Part shown: in pieces, positions 1 through 12,382 of the stretch
Position numbering within the stretch: the first letter of the stretch is position 1
How the letters are laid out: each line of letters opens with the position of its first letter
Source of the DNA: Oidiodendron maius Zn
Taxonomy: Eukaryota; Ascomycota; Leotiomycetes; Myxotrichaceae
Direction of reading: 5' to 3'
Assembly: GCA_000827325.1 (NCBI GenBank)
Contig: KN832880.1
Coordinates: 1,416,112 to 1,480,111, forward strand
DNA length: 64,000 nucleotides
Made by a program: the position numbers and the translations under genes
Notes under the pieces: generated by a model
What the model was told of the DNA's origin: nothing
Seen by the model: only the letters and a program-made list of their open reading frames with translations
The model's database searches: none

Positions 1-52
1 CTCATCTGCAACTCCCACACAACACTTGAGTATCCAGCCCGGAACCATAATC

Positions 53-1789
53 ATGGCCGAGGTCGAGAAACCGCAGGACGAGAAGCGACCCGAGGCTGCG
101 CTGGTCACCGAGGAATCCGGTGGCGACGCGATTGTGGAGGACAAATCATACGGACCTCCTGCAACGAAAAGAGAAGTGTGGTCCTACTATGCGTACTTCG
201 CGGCGAACAATGGCCTCGGGTCGTTCCAGTAGTGAGTGTGACCTCCTCCCGAATCCCAGTCCTTCGTGTTACAGTCGCTGACGCAGTATGAAACAGCTCC
301 AACCTCCTCTTCCAAAACCTCATCTATCTTGCTTCATTCAACCCGGAAGTACTCCCTCTCGGCAGCGAACCATGTGGTGTCGACCCAACGGCGCCATGCG
401 ACATCTGGTGGGGAGGGGGCGGCCGACATAGATCATACACGTCTGTTATATTGATTGGAAATGGACTGAGCTTCCTCTGCCAGTCACTCATTTTCCTTTC
501 GGTAGGGAGTTTGGCAGATTATGGCAACTGGAATCCGTGGGTTGTCAGGATATTCTCCGTTATATGCTGGGCGTTTGAATTCGGATTCCTTGGTGTGAAG
601 ACGGCAGACAAATGGCAGGCTGCAATGGCGTTATATATCTTGAGCAGTAGGTGCCTTCCCACTTCCGGCATTTCGCAAAGGGTGGAAACTAACTACGGCT
701 GATGATACAGGTGTTACTTGGTGGGCTTCTTTCGTCTTCTTCAATGCCGTGTTCCCGAAGCTTGCCCACGACCTCCCCGAAGCCCGAGAAGCCAAAGAGC
801 GTTTCGTGAACGGCGAGATTACTGAGGACGAATATGAATTCAAAACTTCCATGGCGAGATCAAAAATCATGAATATGAGCTGGGCATGGAATAATGTTGG
901 GGCCTGTGTCGTCTGCGGACTGACGATTGGTGCGTTATTCGGCGTCCATGCGAACGATGGGGTCGCCCAGAACAACTGGGGTTACTCGATATCTGTAGCT
1001 GTCTGTACTGGCTTCTGGATCGTTTTTGCTGTTCCGTGGTTTCTCTGGGAGAAAAGACGGCCTGGACCGGCAGTTCCTAAAGGAGATAATTACTTCACAT
1101 TGGGGTTTAAGCAGGTGTGGTTTACGATGAAGCAGGCATGGAAGCTGAAGCAAACGTTCGCCTACCTCGTGGCATATTTCTTTCTTGCTGACGGGACCGG
1201 AACGACACAAGTTATGATTGCGATCGCGCAAACCCAAACGGTCCTGTTTTCCGTCACGGAGAATACCTACCTCATCCTCGTGCAATCAGCATCGGCCTTT
1301 TTCGGCGTCATGATTGTGTATACGATTCAGCAACGCTTCAAAATCAAAACCAAGACCATGCTTCAAATATCGAATTTCACATGCTTTCTGCTCCCGATGT
1401 GGGGAATGATTGGGATCTGGACCACGAAAGTTGGATTCCACAATCTTTGGGAGTTCTGGCTATTCGGAGGGATTTACGGAGTCACAATCGGTACGCAATA
1501 TTCTTATGGGCAGGCATTTATGGCCGAACTCGTGCCTAAGGGCAGGGAGTACATGTTCTTCAGTCTCTTGGGGATTGTTTCCAAGGGCTCCGCTTGGATT
1601 GGGCCTATTGTCTCCAGTGCCATTGTGGATCGCAGTGGGAACCAATGGACGCCTTTCCCGTGGATCGCAGCACTCATTTTTGTCCCTTGGGTGGGGATCT
1701 TTTTTATCAGCGTAGAGAAGAGCCGGAAGGAATGCGCGGAGTATCTTAATAACGAGGCACGGGATCTGCGGAAGGAACATGGAGCATGA
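53..1789 (+). CDS. Atg22-like MFS transporter
   Basis: Predicted 535-aa multi-pass membrane protein of the Atg22-like branch of the major facilitator superfamily. Founding members export amino acids from the vacuole; fungal paralogues are mostly uncharacterised. I read three exons (53-231, 297-646, 711-1789) joined by introns of 65 and 64 bp, and the phases agree. The spliced protein has an acidic, charged N-terminus, then a WSYYAYFAANNGLGSFQYSN segment, a CGVDPTAPCDIWW loop and about a dozen hydrophobic segments, including SVTWWASFVFFNAVFP and YMFFSLLGIVSKGSAWIGP, typical of this family. The start at 53 gives the first long open frame and lies just inside the window, so the promoter is outside it. 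The transported substrate cannot be inferred. Family assignment is fairly secure, exon borders good. Confidence 0.85.
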
Positions 1790-2508
1790 CCTATGCCTAC
1801 AAAAGGGGCGAATAAGAGCCAGGAGCCATATTAATCTAGTAACAGCGATGCGAAATCGGCAGGCAGATCGGCATCTTTCCTATCTACGTTCGGTGGTGGA
1901 AGTTTGGGTTGCACTGGGTATTCGCGGGTGCGTATTCGCTCTATAGTGTGTTAACAATCAAATTCTGGGTCAAATATTACAACATAATAGACCTAATTAT
2001 ACCTAAATCATAATTATTACCACGATTATTAATATCAAGGCCAATCTGATTCATCCCTTCGGCGTATGGGAAGTGCAGTCTACCTCCAAATTCGAAACCA
2101 CTCTGCGGCTTGCCGGGACGATTGTAACCCTTTTCTGGTGCCCTCTACGCAATGGAGGGCCGTTATTGGCCTGGTGCAAGTAAGGGATGCACGGCGCCCG
2201 GCGAACAGCGGCAACTGCAATAAAGAGGCGGTATTTGTCCAGGTATCTGCATTGCGCCTTGCCAGCCAGTTGGCTTCCGGATGTTCCCCGGATGCCTTTC
2301 CTTTTTTCTTGGATCCTACGTACGAAGGACACCTACGGTGAAGTACTGGTGGTTCCGGCCCCGTGCTCGAAGCCAAGCCTTACCAACACCACGACCACCA
2401 CCATCCTGTCTTACCACGCTCCTCGCCGCTCTCCCGTATCCTCCCCATCGCAACCAGGCATTTCGACGACCGGTCTCGCTCTGCGCGCGATCTTGGACAC
2501 ACGTCGGA
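1790..2508. other. intergenic region, no gene seen
   Basis: About 720 bp between the transporter stop and the start of the next regulator gene. The first 250 bp are AT-rich 3' flank. Short open frames occur on both strands around 2050-2500 but overlap one another and resemble no family. The GC-richer part from about 2360 is pyrimidine-rich and probably the leader of the downstream gene. Confidence 0.5.
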
Positions 2509-4236
2509 ATGGCCCCCGGCGTGGGCAACAAGGCTCCGGTTCCGCGCCACAGGACAGGTTCCCCACCCGCGGCCCTCCCCGCTCTCTTCTCACGCTGACA
2601 TGACTGTGAAGGTTGCTTAACCTGTCGAAAGCGCAAAGTCAAATGCGACGAGCTAAAGCCCAACTGCGCGAAATGCCAACGACTGCAGCGACCCTGCCTT
2701 TGGAGCACAGATGTCCCGGCGAGTGGGCGCTCGCAATCCGGCGCGCGACCATACGTGCTCGGCGACGTATCTCGCGGCAGCAACGTGCCCTCGACAAGTC
2801 CACCGGGACAGCGCTTTGTCGTCGAGTTTCCGAATGTGAGCCGGTCGACGATCCCATATATACATCACTTCATTTCGTTCTGCAGTCGCTTCCTGGTCTA
2901 TTCCAATGATGGCGAGGGCAATCCGTTCCAGGAAGAGTTGGTTCCGCTGGCGGTGCAGCACCCCGCCCTGCTATATGCGATGGCGGCCGTGGCAGCCGGG
3001 CATCTGTCGAGGAGCCAGAGGCAACATCAGTTGGCGGCGGGGAAGCATTACTCAATGGCGTTGAGGGGGCTCTCGGAGATGCTGCACGATATGATGATCG
3101 CCAAGAGCGACGCCACATTAGGCACTTGTCTTCTTTTGTGTATTTATGAGGTAGGCTCCTTCTCCCCATGACAAAATACTAGTTGGTTAACGAAACAAGA
3201 TGGCCCATTCCGAAAGCGGCTTATGGCTACGACATCTGAAGGGAGCCAGAGATTTGATCCTCTACAGAGGAGGTCCAAAGGTGACGGACTACCTGTCTCG
3301 ATTCTTCTCCCTACTCGACGTCTCGAGTTCTATGTTTGTGGGAGACGGGCCATTGCTCAAGGGGAATTACTGGTTGGAGCATGATACTCCCAGCACAGAA
3401 GATGGAAGCAAGCCAAAGACTGCGATTCCGAACTGGCCCGCGTACGACCCAGAAGGGGTAAGTTCTTGTCTATACGATAGTCGCCAACTAATATCGCCCA
3501 GCAAAATGAGAACCTTTTCCACACTTTGATGACTTTCATGGCCAGAATGTCACGTCTGTCAGCGGAGAGTATGAAACATGATGCTGATCAATCTGAAATC
3601 CGGGCCATTGCGACCGAGATACATGCCGACCTCCAGCACTGGTGGCAATCCTGCACACCCGAGGTCCAGAACCAGCCAAACGATTGGCGACGGCAAATCC
3701 GATCACGCGAACTCACTATAGCAGAAACACTGCAGGAAGAAGGTGTATCCAGCACCCGCTCCTGCGTTTTCGCGTGTATTATCTACGTGAATCACATACT
3801 CAATCCCGTCAATCGAGAACCTCAAAACCCCGAAGTGGCAGAGGCAATTGCCGAGATTGTGGAGATTGCCAAGGAGACTCCTGAGGGTTATGGATTGGAA
3901 ATGGGCTTATATTTCAGTTTGTTTATGGCGGGCATTGCTGTCTTTAATGAACCCGAGATAGAGGATGTGCTGCGGAAGAAATTAAAGGCAGATACGAGAG
4001 TTAGTATATACGTCAGTATTCCCCATGCCCTCCGAGAGACTCCAGGCTCACAGAAACAGCATGCGGATCGAGCCCTTGAACTGCTGGAGGTTCTTTGGGG
4101 CCGACAGCATCGATATGGAGTTAAGTACGACTGGCGGCAAGTTCAAATCCAGATGGGCATTCTAATGTATGTTTTTCAATCGCAACCCAATGCCGCTTTT
4201 CAAAGGAATTATGCTCATGATTTTTGCGACGTATAG
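2509..4236 (+). CDS. Zn2Cys6 transcription factor with Fungal_trans_2-type domain
   Basis: Predicted 526-aa nuclear regulator. Exons 2509-2557, 2612-3150, 3200-3457 and 3502-4236 are separated by introns of 54, 49 and 44 bp, all phase-consistent. The first intron splits the codon before the zinc cluster, a common position in this family. Residues about 18-45 carry a Zn(II)2Cys6 cluster, C-x2-C-x6-C-x6-C-x2-C-x6-C, beginning GCLTCRKRKVKCDELKPNC. The remainder has features of the Fungal_trans_2 superfamily: HPALLYAMAAVAAGHLSR, then LGTCLLLCIYE and SGLWLRHLKGARDLI. The ATG at 2509 was chosen because it gives a basic lead-in directly to the cluster. Its targets are unknown; neighbours are the Atg22-like transporter and a SnoaL-like gene. 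The C-terminal end is plain and could hide a further intron. Confidence 0.88.
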
Positions 4237-5463
4237 TTATATTCCTACATGATGAAACCACTGTTCCCGTTACCAAGCCTTGGGCGATTGGGGATTAGAA
4301 CTGAAGATCTGACCCCAGTGTTTAGTCAATATGACCAAGGTTGCGGCCGAGGTTATTTGCTAATACAACGGCTCCCCACTACTGTTTTAGGAGCTTGAAA
4401 ACACTCATTCTCCCGAGAATACGCAAAGCCCTCGGATGAGCGGAAAGGAACAATCCTCCTAGGCGGAATAGGCAGGGTCGCATCCCAGGTGACCCTCTTC
4501 TGTCCACTGCCGGCACTCATTGCGGGGCTGTGAAATTTGATTGGGTGAAACACCTACCTTTACTGTTTCGGCTTCGATCCTGATGCCGATCTAACTGAAT
4601 CCTGTCTCAGCCATTTTCCTTGTCGCACCACCAACTTATAACTGCATCATGGTGATGAACCGACCATAAGCTGATCTCATTGCATCTCATCTCAAAAGAC
4701 GTAGAGCCTGCGGTATTTCGTCTCTCCTTCTGCCGCGTTCCAGACTGTCTCCCGTAGGCACCTTCACATCCCAAGGATGGCCTTCCGTTTCTGACAGTCG
4801 ATAGCAAGAAACCTCCATTCCATCGGATCATATCTCTTCCCAACACGTCACTATTTCATTCCTTCAACCGTGAAGGCAAATCCGGACAACATGAGTAACT
4901 AGTCGAATTCTTTAGTGGGTACATGCAGAGAATAAGATATTCAAGACAGACTATGTTGAAACAACACAGCGGATACCACCGCACAGAAAGGTCCGATCGC
5001 GGAAGTAATGAAATGCCTCATTTGCCGACGTGGCAGGAGCTTCCTCCGACGGTTCATCAGTTTGCTCAATTGTGCTATCTTTTGCGAATCTAAATTCTTA
5101 GCCGAAGATATCTATCCGCCGCGACAGTGATCTTCTGATACCTGGTACCTTGGACTGCATACTACTATGGAGACATTCTAATTTGATGCAGAGCTAGTAA
5201 ACAGCATTTGGGAAAAGCGCACTCGGGAGTCACTGTAAATACAGTGGTCTTTTGAAAACAATATATATTGCCCAGACTGGATGGTTCTATTGGGGCATTG
5301 TGATCCTGCAGCGATAGTTACAGTATAGATTTCAAATAACAGCCACGAATGGTCTAAACCGTTAACTACATACGTAGAACCTCTACCTCTAGTCAATTCC
5401 TATTCCATAACTAGTGTATGGGCAGATCTATTGTCTAGTATATCCTTTACTCAATCTATACTC
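4237..5463. other. intergenic region, no gene seen
   Basis: About 1.2 kb between the 3' ends of two convergent genes. Small open frames (for example 4353-4553 and 4607-4846, minus strand) show no recognisable domain and no plausible splicing partners. I see no repeat or RNA gene. Confidence 0.4.
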
Positions 5464-5904
5464 TTAATTTTCCTTGCCATAGTTCCCGTCCTTAATGGAT
5501 TTCCTTTGCTTGACTGTCTCCACAATCCACTCAATACGGCCATCTTCGGCTATCTCCATGAATTGAAATGTATGAGCCTCATGAAGATGCCCATCGGGCT
5601 GCTCTGAAGTCGAGATATGTCGCTCAGCGAGCTGGTTACCGTCGCGTAGGAATTGTGTGATAGTTAGATTGACGCTTCCAGGTTTCAGAATTTCGCGGAG
5701 CCAGCGAATATGCCCAACCCAGGCAGTGAAGTCGCTCGTTTTGCCTCCGTCTTCGTCGTAATGCTTAAAGGTGGGGGTAAACAACTTCGACAAGTCTTCC
5801 TCTGTGTCCTCGGCCTTGCCCGAGAAGAGGCTCATGAGAGCGGCCTGCAAAGTCTCTCTCTGGTCGGCGAAGGTGGTTTTCTGCGATGCATTTGTATCGA
5901 CCAT
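5464..5904 (-). CDS. SnoaL/NTF2-like small protein
   Basis: A single-exon 146-aa protein starting MVDTNASQKTTFADQRETLQ. Length and pattern fit the NTF2/SnoaL-like fold: an N-terminal helix region, then LSKLFTPTFKHYDEDGGKTSD, a tryptophan-bearing helix WVGHIRWLREIL, and alternating strands NLTITQFLRDGNQLAERHISTS and HEAHTFQFMEIAEDGRIEWI. Family members include polyketide cyclases, ester-bond isomerases and non-catalytic binding proteins; none of these roles can be chosen here. An upstream in-frame ATG would add 27 residues of poor composition, so I prefer 5904 as the start. The gene is convergent with the Zn2Cys6 regulator upstream in coordinates. Confidence 0.7.
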   Translation of the reverse strand: MVDTNASQKTTFADQRETLQAALMSLFSGKAEDTEEDLSKLFTPTFKHYDEDGGKTSDFTAWVGHIRWLREILKPGSVNLTITQFLRDGNQLAERHISTSEQPDGHLHEAHTFQFMEIAEDGRIEWIVETVKQRKSIKDGNYGKEN

Positions 5905-8014
5905 TTCTATATGTCGTGGTTGAAGATATTGATGATGTTCTCTTAAATTGAGGCTGGACTTGTTTAGAGGTATTAGAAGGAACAACGAAGTATTTATATT
6001 GAATATTAAAAGAGCTGCCTAGAGCATCGATAAATAAAAAAAATGATAGAGACAAAAATTATATGATCCTAACTGTGAATGTGGCTGCCTATGCTATCAA
6101 AGTGTTGTGATTGTAGTTGCCTATGGCTAACACGGCCGGATATAATGGACCCCGGAGTTAGCGTGGCTGTCGATATCGAATGCGAAGTTGACCTCATAAA
6201 GGCAGGCAATGTCTATCGGCTGTGTTAGCAAGCTTTCTGATGGTTTGAGTGTTAAGAGATGGATGCTTCTACTGTTGTCGTAACAACAAGACGAGGTCAA
6301 GAAACACAAAATCGTGCGCTTCGATTTAGACTCAGAGGTAAACTCACCACATTTCTCATCGTACTTTTCAGGGGCGCGTGTGATGGAGGCGTCATATTGT
6401 TAGAGTTGCGGTACTATTGAGCAGAATAGTTTTAATAATGACCGGTTTCAAAGTAGATACTTCCGTGGAGAGAAGCCGGCGATACCTGTTCTTCTCCATC
6501 CCATCTGCACATCTTGTACCTCGGCCACTAACTCAGGACAAGATTGCATGTGATCGGACTTATAATTAATTAATCGAGCTCAAGGCTCTGAAAGCCATGT
6601 AGAACATATTAGGCTAGGCCTTCTTGACTTAGTGATTGACAGAATCCTGAAATTTAGGGAGAACAGAACATTTAGACATTGTAGGAGGGACAAAGAGGAG
6701 ATGCCTCTGGATGCCATTATTGTCAGATGCCACTTGACATTGCGGTAAATAGATGGAGATCTAACGGTACCAGGTGATGAAATGCCGGAGAGGTCTCTCC
6801 GCAAATCGCCATCTTCCCAGCTGGCTTGACTATCTCATACAGTAACCCCTCAGCAGCCCAGACATACATGTTCCATGTATTTGACCACTCCCTCACACTT
6901 GAATCCTAGACCCGCCGGAGACCGAATCAAGGTGGACATAGCGATCCTCGTTAAACTAGTTGATACGCTCTTGTTGTTAAGCGCTCGATATCATAGCTCG
7001 GTGTCAAACGTTCTATACAAAAATGGTCATAGCTTATCGTCAAACATGGCTGTGCAGCAATCCTACCCGACATGAATGGTGTAAAGCCCAGAATCGGTTG
7101 CTCCCGATGGGGTCTGTGCGCTCGTATGAGCCGAGGAGGAAATAACGGTTTTGGCGTCGATCGTTTTACAGCCTCTATCTCCTTACAACCCCACACCTGC
7201 ATCATGGATCGCACCGAATCGCACTTGAATGGTCTAAATGCCGCGACACGGGCCAATTACTCGTATCCCAGGATGGTGCGACTCGAGCGTTTTGCTTGAG
7301 TCCTCACCTTTGTGCCACTCGTGTTAGGTAATGGCACAGACAGGAAACTTGATGCGTTTGACCTGCCCTATGCCAATCACGTAATGCTCCATGAGCGAGG
7401 GCCTCAGCTTATAGACCCGGCTGGTTTCGATCGACCATAAACGATTATAACCGATTTGCTGTGGCTGTAAATAATCTGAGACCCGCAGTCAGAGGCCCCC
7501 AGGCTTCATGCATATCCTCAGTAGCCTTGGGCGGTCAGATCTTCTCTCGATGCCGTCTTCAAACACTTGGAACACTGTTTCTTAACTAGGCCAGCATCCT
7601 TTTAAGTCCATGCGGGGCTAGAAACAGCTTCTGCCGAGCCGGCTTGTCCGCTCAAGCGAATCTAATGCCTTCTTACTGTACGACATTCCTAATGCTCTAG
7701 AGTTTCTGCGACGTTTTGTAGTGTGTTTGCTGGAATTTCTGACCATAACTCTTCTTGGCATGTTTCGGACTCTTGTGATATTTCTTTCAAGGTGTATAGT
7801 TATGCCACGGCCAATGTCTAGCCTCTCAGATTTTGTATTAAAGCAGCTCGAACCTCCGCCCATCACAGAACATCCACCACCATCAGTTCTATCCATCAGC
7901 AACTTTCAATTCCATCTCTAATCATACACTTGCTTACGGTTGATCCGAAGCCGTGTAATTTCTTAATAACACTATTTCAAGATTACTTTTTAGCTTGGCC
8001 CTTCAGTCATAAAA
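5905..8014. other. long intergenic region, no convincing gene
   Basis: About 2.1 kb between two divergent genes. It has scattered open frames of 60-100 codons on both strands (6580-6804, 6951-7256, 7618-7902), none with family resemblance or consistent splice sites. It probably contains the promoters of both flanking genes. No repeat or mobile element was recognised. Confidence 0.4.
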
Positions 8015-8929
8015 ATGCTGTCTAAACTTCTCTTCGTGGCTCTTGTAGCTTCTCCTCTTGTTGCTGCTCATGGGAAGGTGGCAGTGATTGTAAGGACCTT
8101 ATCTAAGAGTTAATATTCCCTATTCTAATATTACACAGACTGGCGATGCTGGTGGAAATACAACTGCGCTTGGTATCCAGGGAGGAATAGTTCCTGGTCC
8201 CGGAAAGAACTCGGTGACGGAAGTGGATACCACAGTCTTTAATTCAAAGAAAGCCTTGAGCAATGGTCTTGGAAAAACCACTGGCGGCGGTGCTAACACG
8301 CTCGCTGGTATGTCCGCTGTTATGGCGCAGTCCGGTTCTGTCCTCCCTCAGGTGTCGAATGGAGGCTCTATTTCTGGGACGATCCACATTGTGACCACTG
8401 ATGGTGCCGGGTATAATTTCTCACAATGAGCCTAGCTTAAGGTAAAGGCTAACATTTCTCTAGACCTTACACAGCCGTCGTCGATCCTACCGGAACTGGG
8501 GCATTTGCCTCAGGAACTGAGGCTACTGTTACAACACAAGTACCTGGGAAGAATGGAAACATCGCAGCGCCAAATCAGCGTCGATTCCTTCCTCGAATGC
8601 TCGTTAAGATGGGACTCATGAAGCGCGCCAAAAATGTGAACGAGGACTACCCCTTCTCTGCTACTATTCCAGCTGGTACTACGTGCTCTGGAACAGTTGG
8701 CGGCCAGTCTAATGTCTGCCTTGTTAAGCTCGTGAATCCGTCTGGAGCAGGTCCCTTTGGCGGCGTCATCGCTATCCAGATGGCTGGAGCAGCAAATTCA
8801 AGCGCTGCCCCTGCTGCTGCTCCTGCCGCTGCTGCTGCTGGCACTACTACAGCCGAGGCCGCGAAGGCTGGCAAAGCTGGTGCTGCAGCCAAGAAGGCCA
8901 AGCCCGTCGGTGCCAAGTTTCGGGCTTGA
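8015..8929 (+). CDS. secreted Egh16-like (GAS1/MAS3-type) protein
   Basis: Predicted 270-aa secreted protein of the Egh16-like family (DUF3129), known from appressorium- and infection-stage-expressed proteins of plant-pathogenic fungi and also present in saprophytes. Exons 8015-8089, 8139-8410 and 8464-8929 are joined by introns of 49 and 53 bp. The first 18 or so residues (MLSKLLFVALVASPLVAA) are a clear signal peptide, after which the mature protein begins with HGKV. The core shows TGDAGGNTTALGIQGGIVPG and the PYTAVVDPTGTGAF segment characteristic of the family. The last 60 residues are a low-complexity Ala/Pro/Lys tail (about 8800-8929), unlike a folded domain and probably wall-interacting or disordered. 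Biochemical function is not established for the family. Confidence 0.82.
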
Positions 8930-9826
8930 GTAAATAAATCCCGACGCGACCTATTCGCGACCTTCGGCATTTTAGAGACATCTTGGAGAAGGCGGGCCTG
9001 AACTATGTCAATGGAATGATTTGTACGTGGGTTAGGTTAGCTAGAGCCGGATTAATTGATGTTTATCCGCATAAAAAGTACATAGTAAACACAGAACGAG
9101 AGATTTATCATAAGTACAATCATATGCATACGTATTTTTTACCATGGAGAAGTGAGGGATGTTGCAATAAAAACTTATGTCTTCTTGGGAAATGCGCTCG
9201 GAAGCCTGGCTGGAAGGGACATTGGAAATGTCATTCTCGGCAGTCGGATAATGGCGGGCAGATCCTAGCCAACACTGCCTTTGAGCATTTCAAGATGCTT
9301 CGGTGCTGGTCCGTACAGCTATGTGCGAAATCGGTGTCCTATTTTCAACACTTAAGGAACACTTAAGTCCACGGACCATCCAATAGCAGCACTGCTAAAA
9401 TTTTTTTATTTACACATAGTACTTCATGGGATGTTGCTACACGCTGCTCAAATTAGGCAGCAAGGCAAAAATAGAAGGCCACTACCTCGTGATGCTAGAA
9501 CTGGCTTTTCTGCATATACTGATTCAGAACATGGTCAACATTAAGTTACAAGTTGACAAAGCACATAAATACAGTGATATAGCCTACAAATCCTCTGGGC
9601 AATAGGGGTGGCGTTGTTCGCTTGACAAAAGTTCCAAACCTTCCGATCTGGTTGGGCGTGTACGCCAGCGAATGCAATCCCGACAGGGATCTTTTGTTTT
9701 GCCCAATGACAATCAAAGTTATTCGGCCGGCTGGTCCGTCCCAAGAGGCACGGGATCGGGTATTTAAGAAGCTTTTATCCCGAAAATATTTGGAAACAGC
9801 ACTTAGCTCAGGAAATTGGCTCCACC
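8930..9826. other. intergenic region / promoter of Clr5 gene
   Basis: About 900 bp. An open frame at 8983-9366 is lysine- and cysteine-rich but resembles nothing known and lies straight after the previous stop, so I treat it as 3' flank. The right part precedes the Clr5-domain gene. Confidence 0.35.
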
Positions 9827-12382
9827 ATGAGCATCTCCGCTATGCCGCTACCTCCAGAAGCACAGCTGGAGCAGACTCACAGACATTCTGCTCTAGAGTG
9901 GGAAGCGCAAAGATCGAGGATTGAAAGGCTCTACATCGGAGAACAACGAACGCTCAATGAGGTAATGAGCATTATGAAGCAGGAGCTAGGTTTTATTGCT
10001 TCGTACGATGTCCATCTTTACGGGGTATGTTACAACGCTGATTTATGTTTAGGGGAAAGCAGTATAAAGACAGAATCGCCAAATGGGGCTTCGATGTCAA
10101 AAACATGAAAGGAGACAGTATAATTGCGATGGCTCGAGCTCGGCTAAATCGCAAACGACATGAAGCCAAGGATAGCGCCTTTCGTGTGAACAAGAAGGCC
10201 GTGGATGAACGAAAGATCGGTCGATATCTTAGGAGGAAAAATATTTCTGAGGATATGTTACTCTCTATGACGAGCCCTGCCAATCGTAAGATAGTCTCCT
10301 TAATCAGCAGGATGGACTCTATCTAATATTTGATGTTTAGCTCCTTCACCAGCTTTTAGTGTTTATACCCCGGCCCCACCTACTCCAGGCCCGTGTACCA
10401 GCCATCTATGTGCCGCCGATAGTCCCTCCCTTGTACTAGCTGCAGATGATGAATATATGGTGATACAAGACTCATTTTTTCGCCTTGAAAGCCGAACACC
10501 CCCTTCGAATAACTTAGACACCCAGTTTGATCAACCGCCCATACTTGATATGACCGCACCAACATACGTGATGGAATTGTCTCCGCCCCGATTTGAGCCT
10601 GATCAGGTCACCAGTGGTTTCAGCCGTCTGTTTGAAAACCCCACGTCCCCTCAACTTTCACAAGAATTGGGGCTTTCGTGTCAGTCGCCTAGGTTGATAC
10701 ATCCTAGCTCAGAATTGAATGCCCGACCTGAAACGGTGATAGCATCGGGCTTACAGGAGTCGACTTCGGCAATAAGTATGCCAATCAAAAATCCACTTTT
10801 TACCACGACAGGCCAGGAGACGCAGGATTTAGGTTTAGATTGTGATATAGAAGAGATTCTTCGGCAACTTCAAGTGTCAGCCATGGAGGGGTGGATGTCA
10901 GAGCCTCAAGCCGCAATGGCATCCAGAGATGTCCCTGTCTATAAGCTCTACCAGCAACCAGAAGTCCAAGCAGGAAGTCCTGAAATGTTGATGCTCCGAT
11001 TTGATAAGCAGACGTGCGGCATCTTGTCAGTAAAAGATGGATCTACTGAGAATCCGTGGAGAACTCTAGTTTGGCCTCTTGCACGAGATTCCCCTGCACT
11101 ATATCATGCAATTGCGTCTATGGTAGCATTTCACGTATCAAGAGAGAAACCTGCTCTTCGGGTTGATGGCTTGGAGCATATGCGTCGTAGCATTCGTGCT
11201 CTGGCAACAGGTATCGAGAAAATGCGCCTTGATACAGCTCTAGCCACTACACTTGCCCTTGCTTTTTCAGAATCTTGGGATCAGCATATTAGTACCGGAA
11301 TTGAACATCTTCGTGGAGCACGGGTTCTCGTCAACCGTATATTGGTCTCTCACAAGAAGAGGAACTTTATAGGCGATGACCTGGCTAGGCTTAAATTTCT
11401 CTGCAATATGATGGTCTATATGGATGTTATTGCGCGCCTCACGTCTATAGAGGATGACGAGACAGAAAACTTCGACCACGATAGTGTTGTATTTCCTTAC
11501 AATCCACCTTCCCCATTCCAACAAAACGTCAATGAAATTGATCCATTGATGGGCTGCGCTAACTCCCTCTTCCCTCTTATCGGACGTGCAGCCAACTTAT
11601 ATCGAAAAGTCAGAAGACTAGAAACTAACTCAATAGCTATTATTTCCCAAGCTATAGAGTTAAAGGAGGCTATCGAGCAATGGTCTGTACCTCCTGGAAC
11701 TGACTTCGAGAGGCCTGAAGACCCTACAGCAGAGATCCATCACGCCCTCCAAACAGCGGAGGCATATCGTTATGCTACCTTGCTACATCTCCACCAAGCA
11801 GTTCCTGAAATCCCATCCCTAACCTCTGCCCAGCTCGCGAAGAAAGTCTTGGTATATCTTGCTACAGTTCCCCTATCCAGTCGATTAGTGATCGTGCAGA
11901 TATACCCATTATTAGCCGCTGGTTGTGAGGCCTGGGAGAGCGAGGATCGCCAATGGGTCGAAGAACGCTGGCAGAGTATGGCATCTCGGATGTGGATTGG
12001 AAATATCAATCGGTGCTGGGAAGTGATGCAGGAAGTGTGGTCAAGACGCAGCCAGGCAGAGAAGTCAAGACTCGAGAAGGAAAGAATGCAAAGACCAAGG
12101 CGTGAAGAGATAGTCATGTCCGAGAGCAGCAAGAGGAGATTTGAGAAACAGAATTCTCTTGGAGAAGGGCTCGGTTTCTCCAACCAGATAAACGAGAACG
12201 AGATGGCGGTCAAAAGACAACGCTCGAGTTTTTCATGCAGGTTCTCTGGAGGCTTCTCGTCGCATGGCAAGAGGAGGCAGGAGCAAATCAGAGAGGAGTT
12301 AGATCCGGAGTTTACGGTTAGGGGACAGTTACATTGGGTTGGTGTTATGAAGGATTGGAACTGGGAACTACCTCTTCATTAA
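9827..12382 (+). CDS. Clr5-domain protein fused to fungal transcription-factor domain
   Basis: Predicted 816-aa protein. Exons 9827-10002, 10053-10285 and 10341-12382 (introns 50 and 55 bp, phases 2 and 1) keep one frame. Residues about 22-90 form a Clr5 domain: WEAQRSRIERLYIGEQRTL, EVMSIMKQELGF, then after the intron KQYKDRIAKWGFDVKNMK. This DNA-binding-like module is fungal specific. A basic linker and a Pro/Ser-rich stretch lead to a Fungal_trans_2-type region from about residue 300 (PWRTLVWPLARDSPALYHAI, then IEHLRGARVLVNRIL). The C-terminus has a charged Arg/Lys/Glu stretch (about 12050-12300) and ends HWVGVMKDWNWELPLH. There is no zinc cluster, so Clr5 seems to replace the usual Zn2Cys6 head. 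Function is inferred to be transcriptional regulation; targets unknown. Confidence 0.8.

Noticed and set aside
8983-9366. 127-codon plus-strand frame with several cysteines
   Set aside because: Starts just after the Egh16-like stop, AT-rich, no signal peptide, no family resemblance, odd composition.
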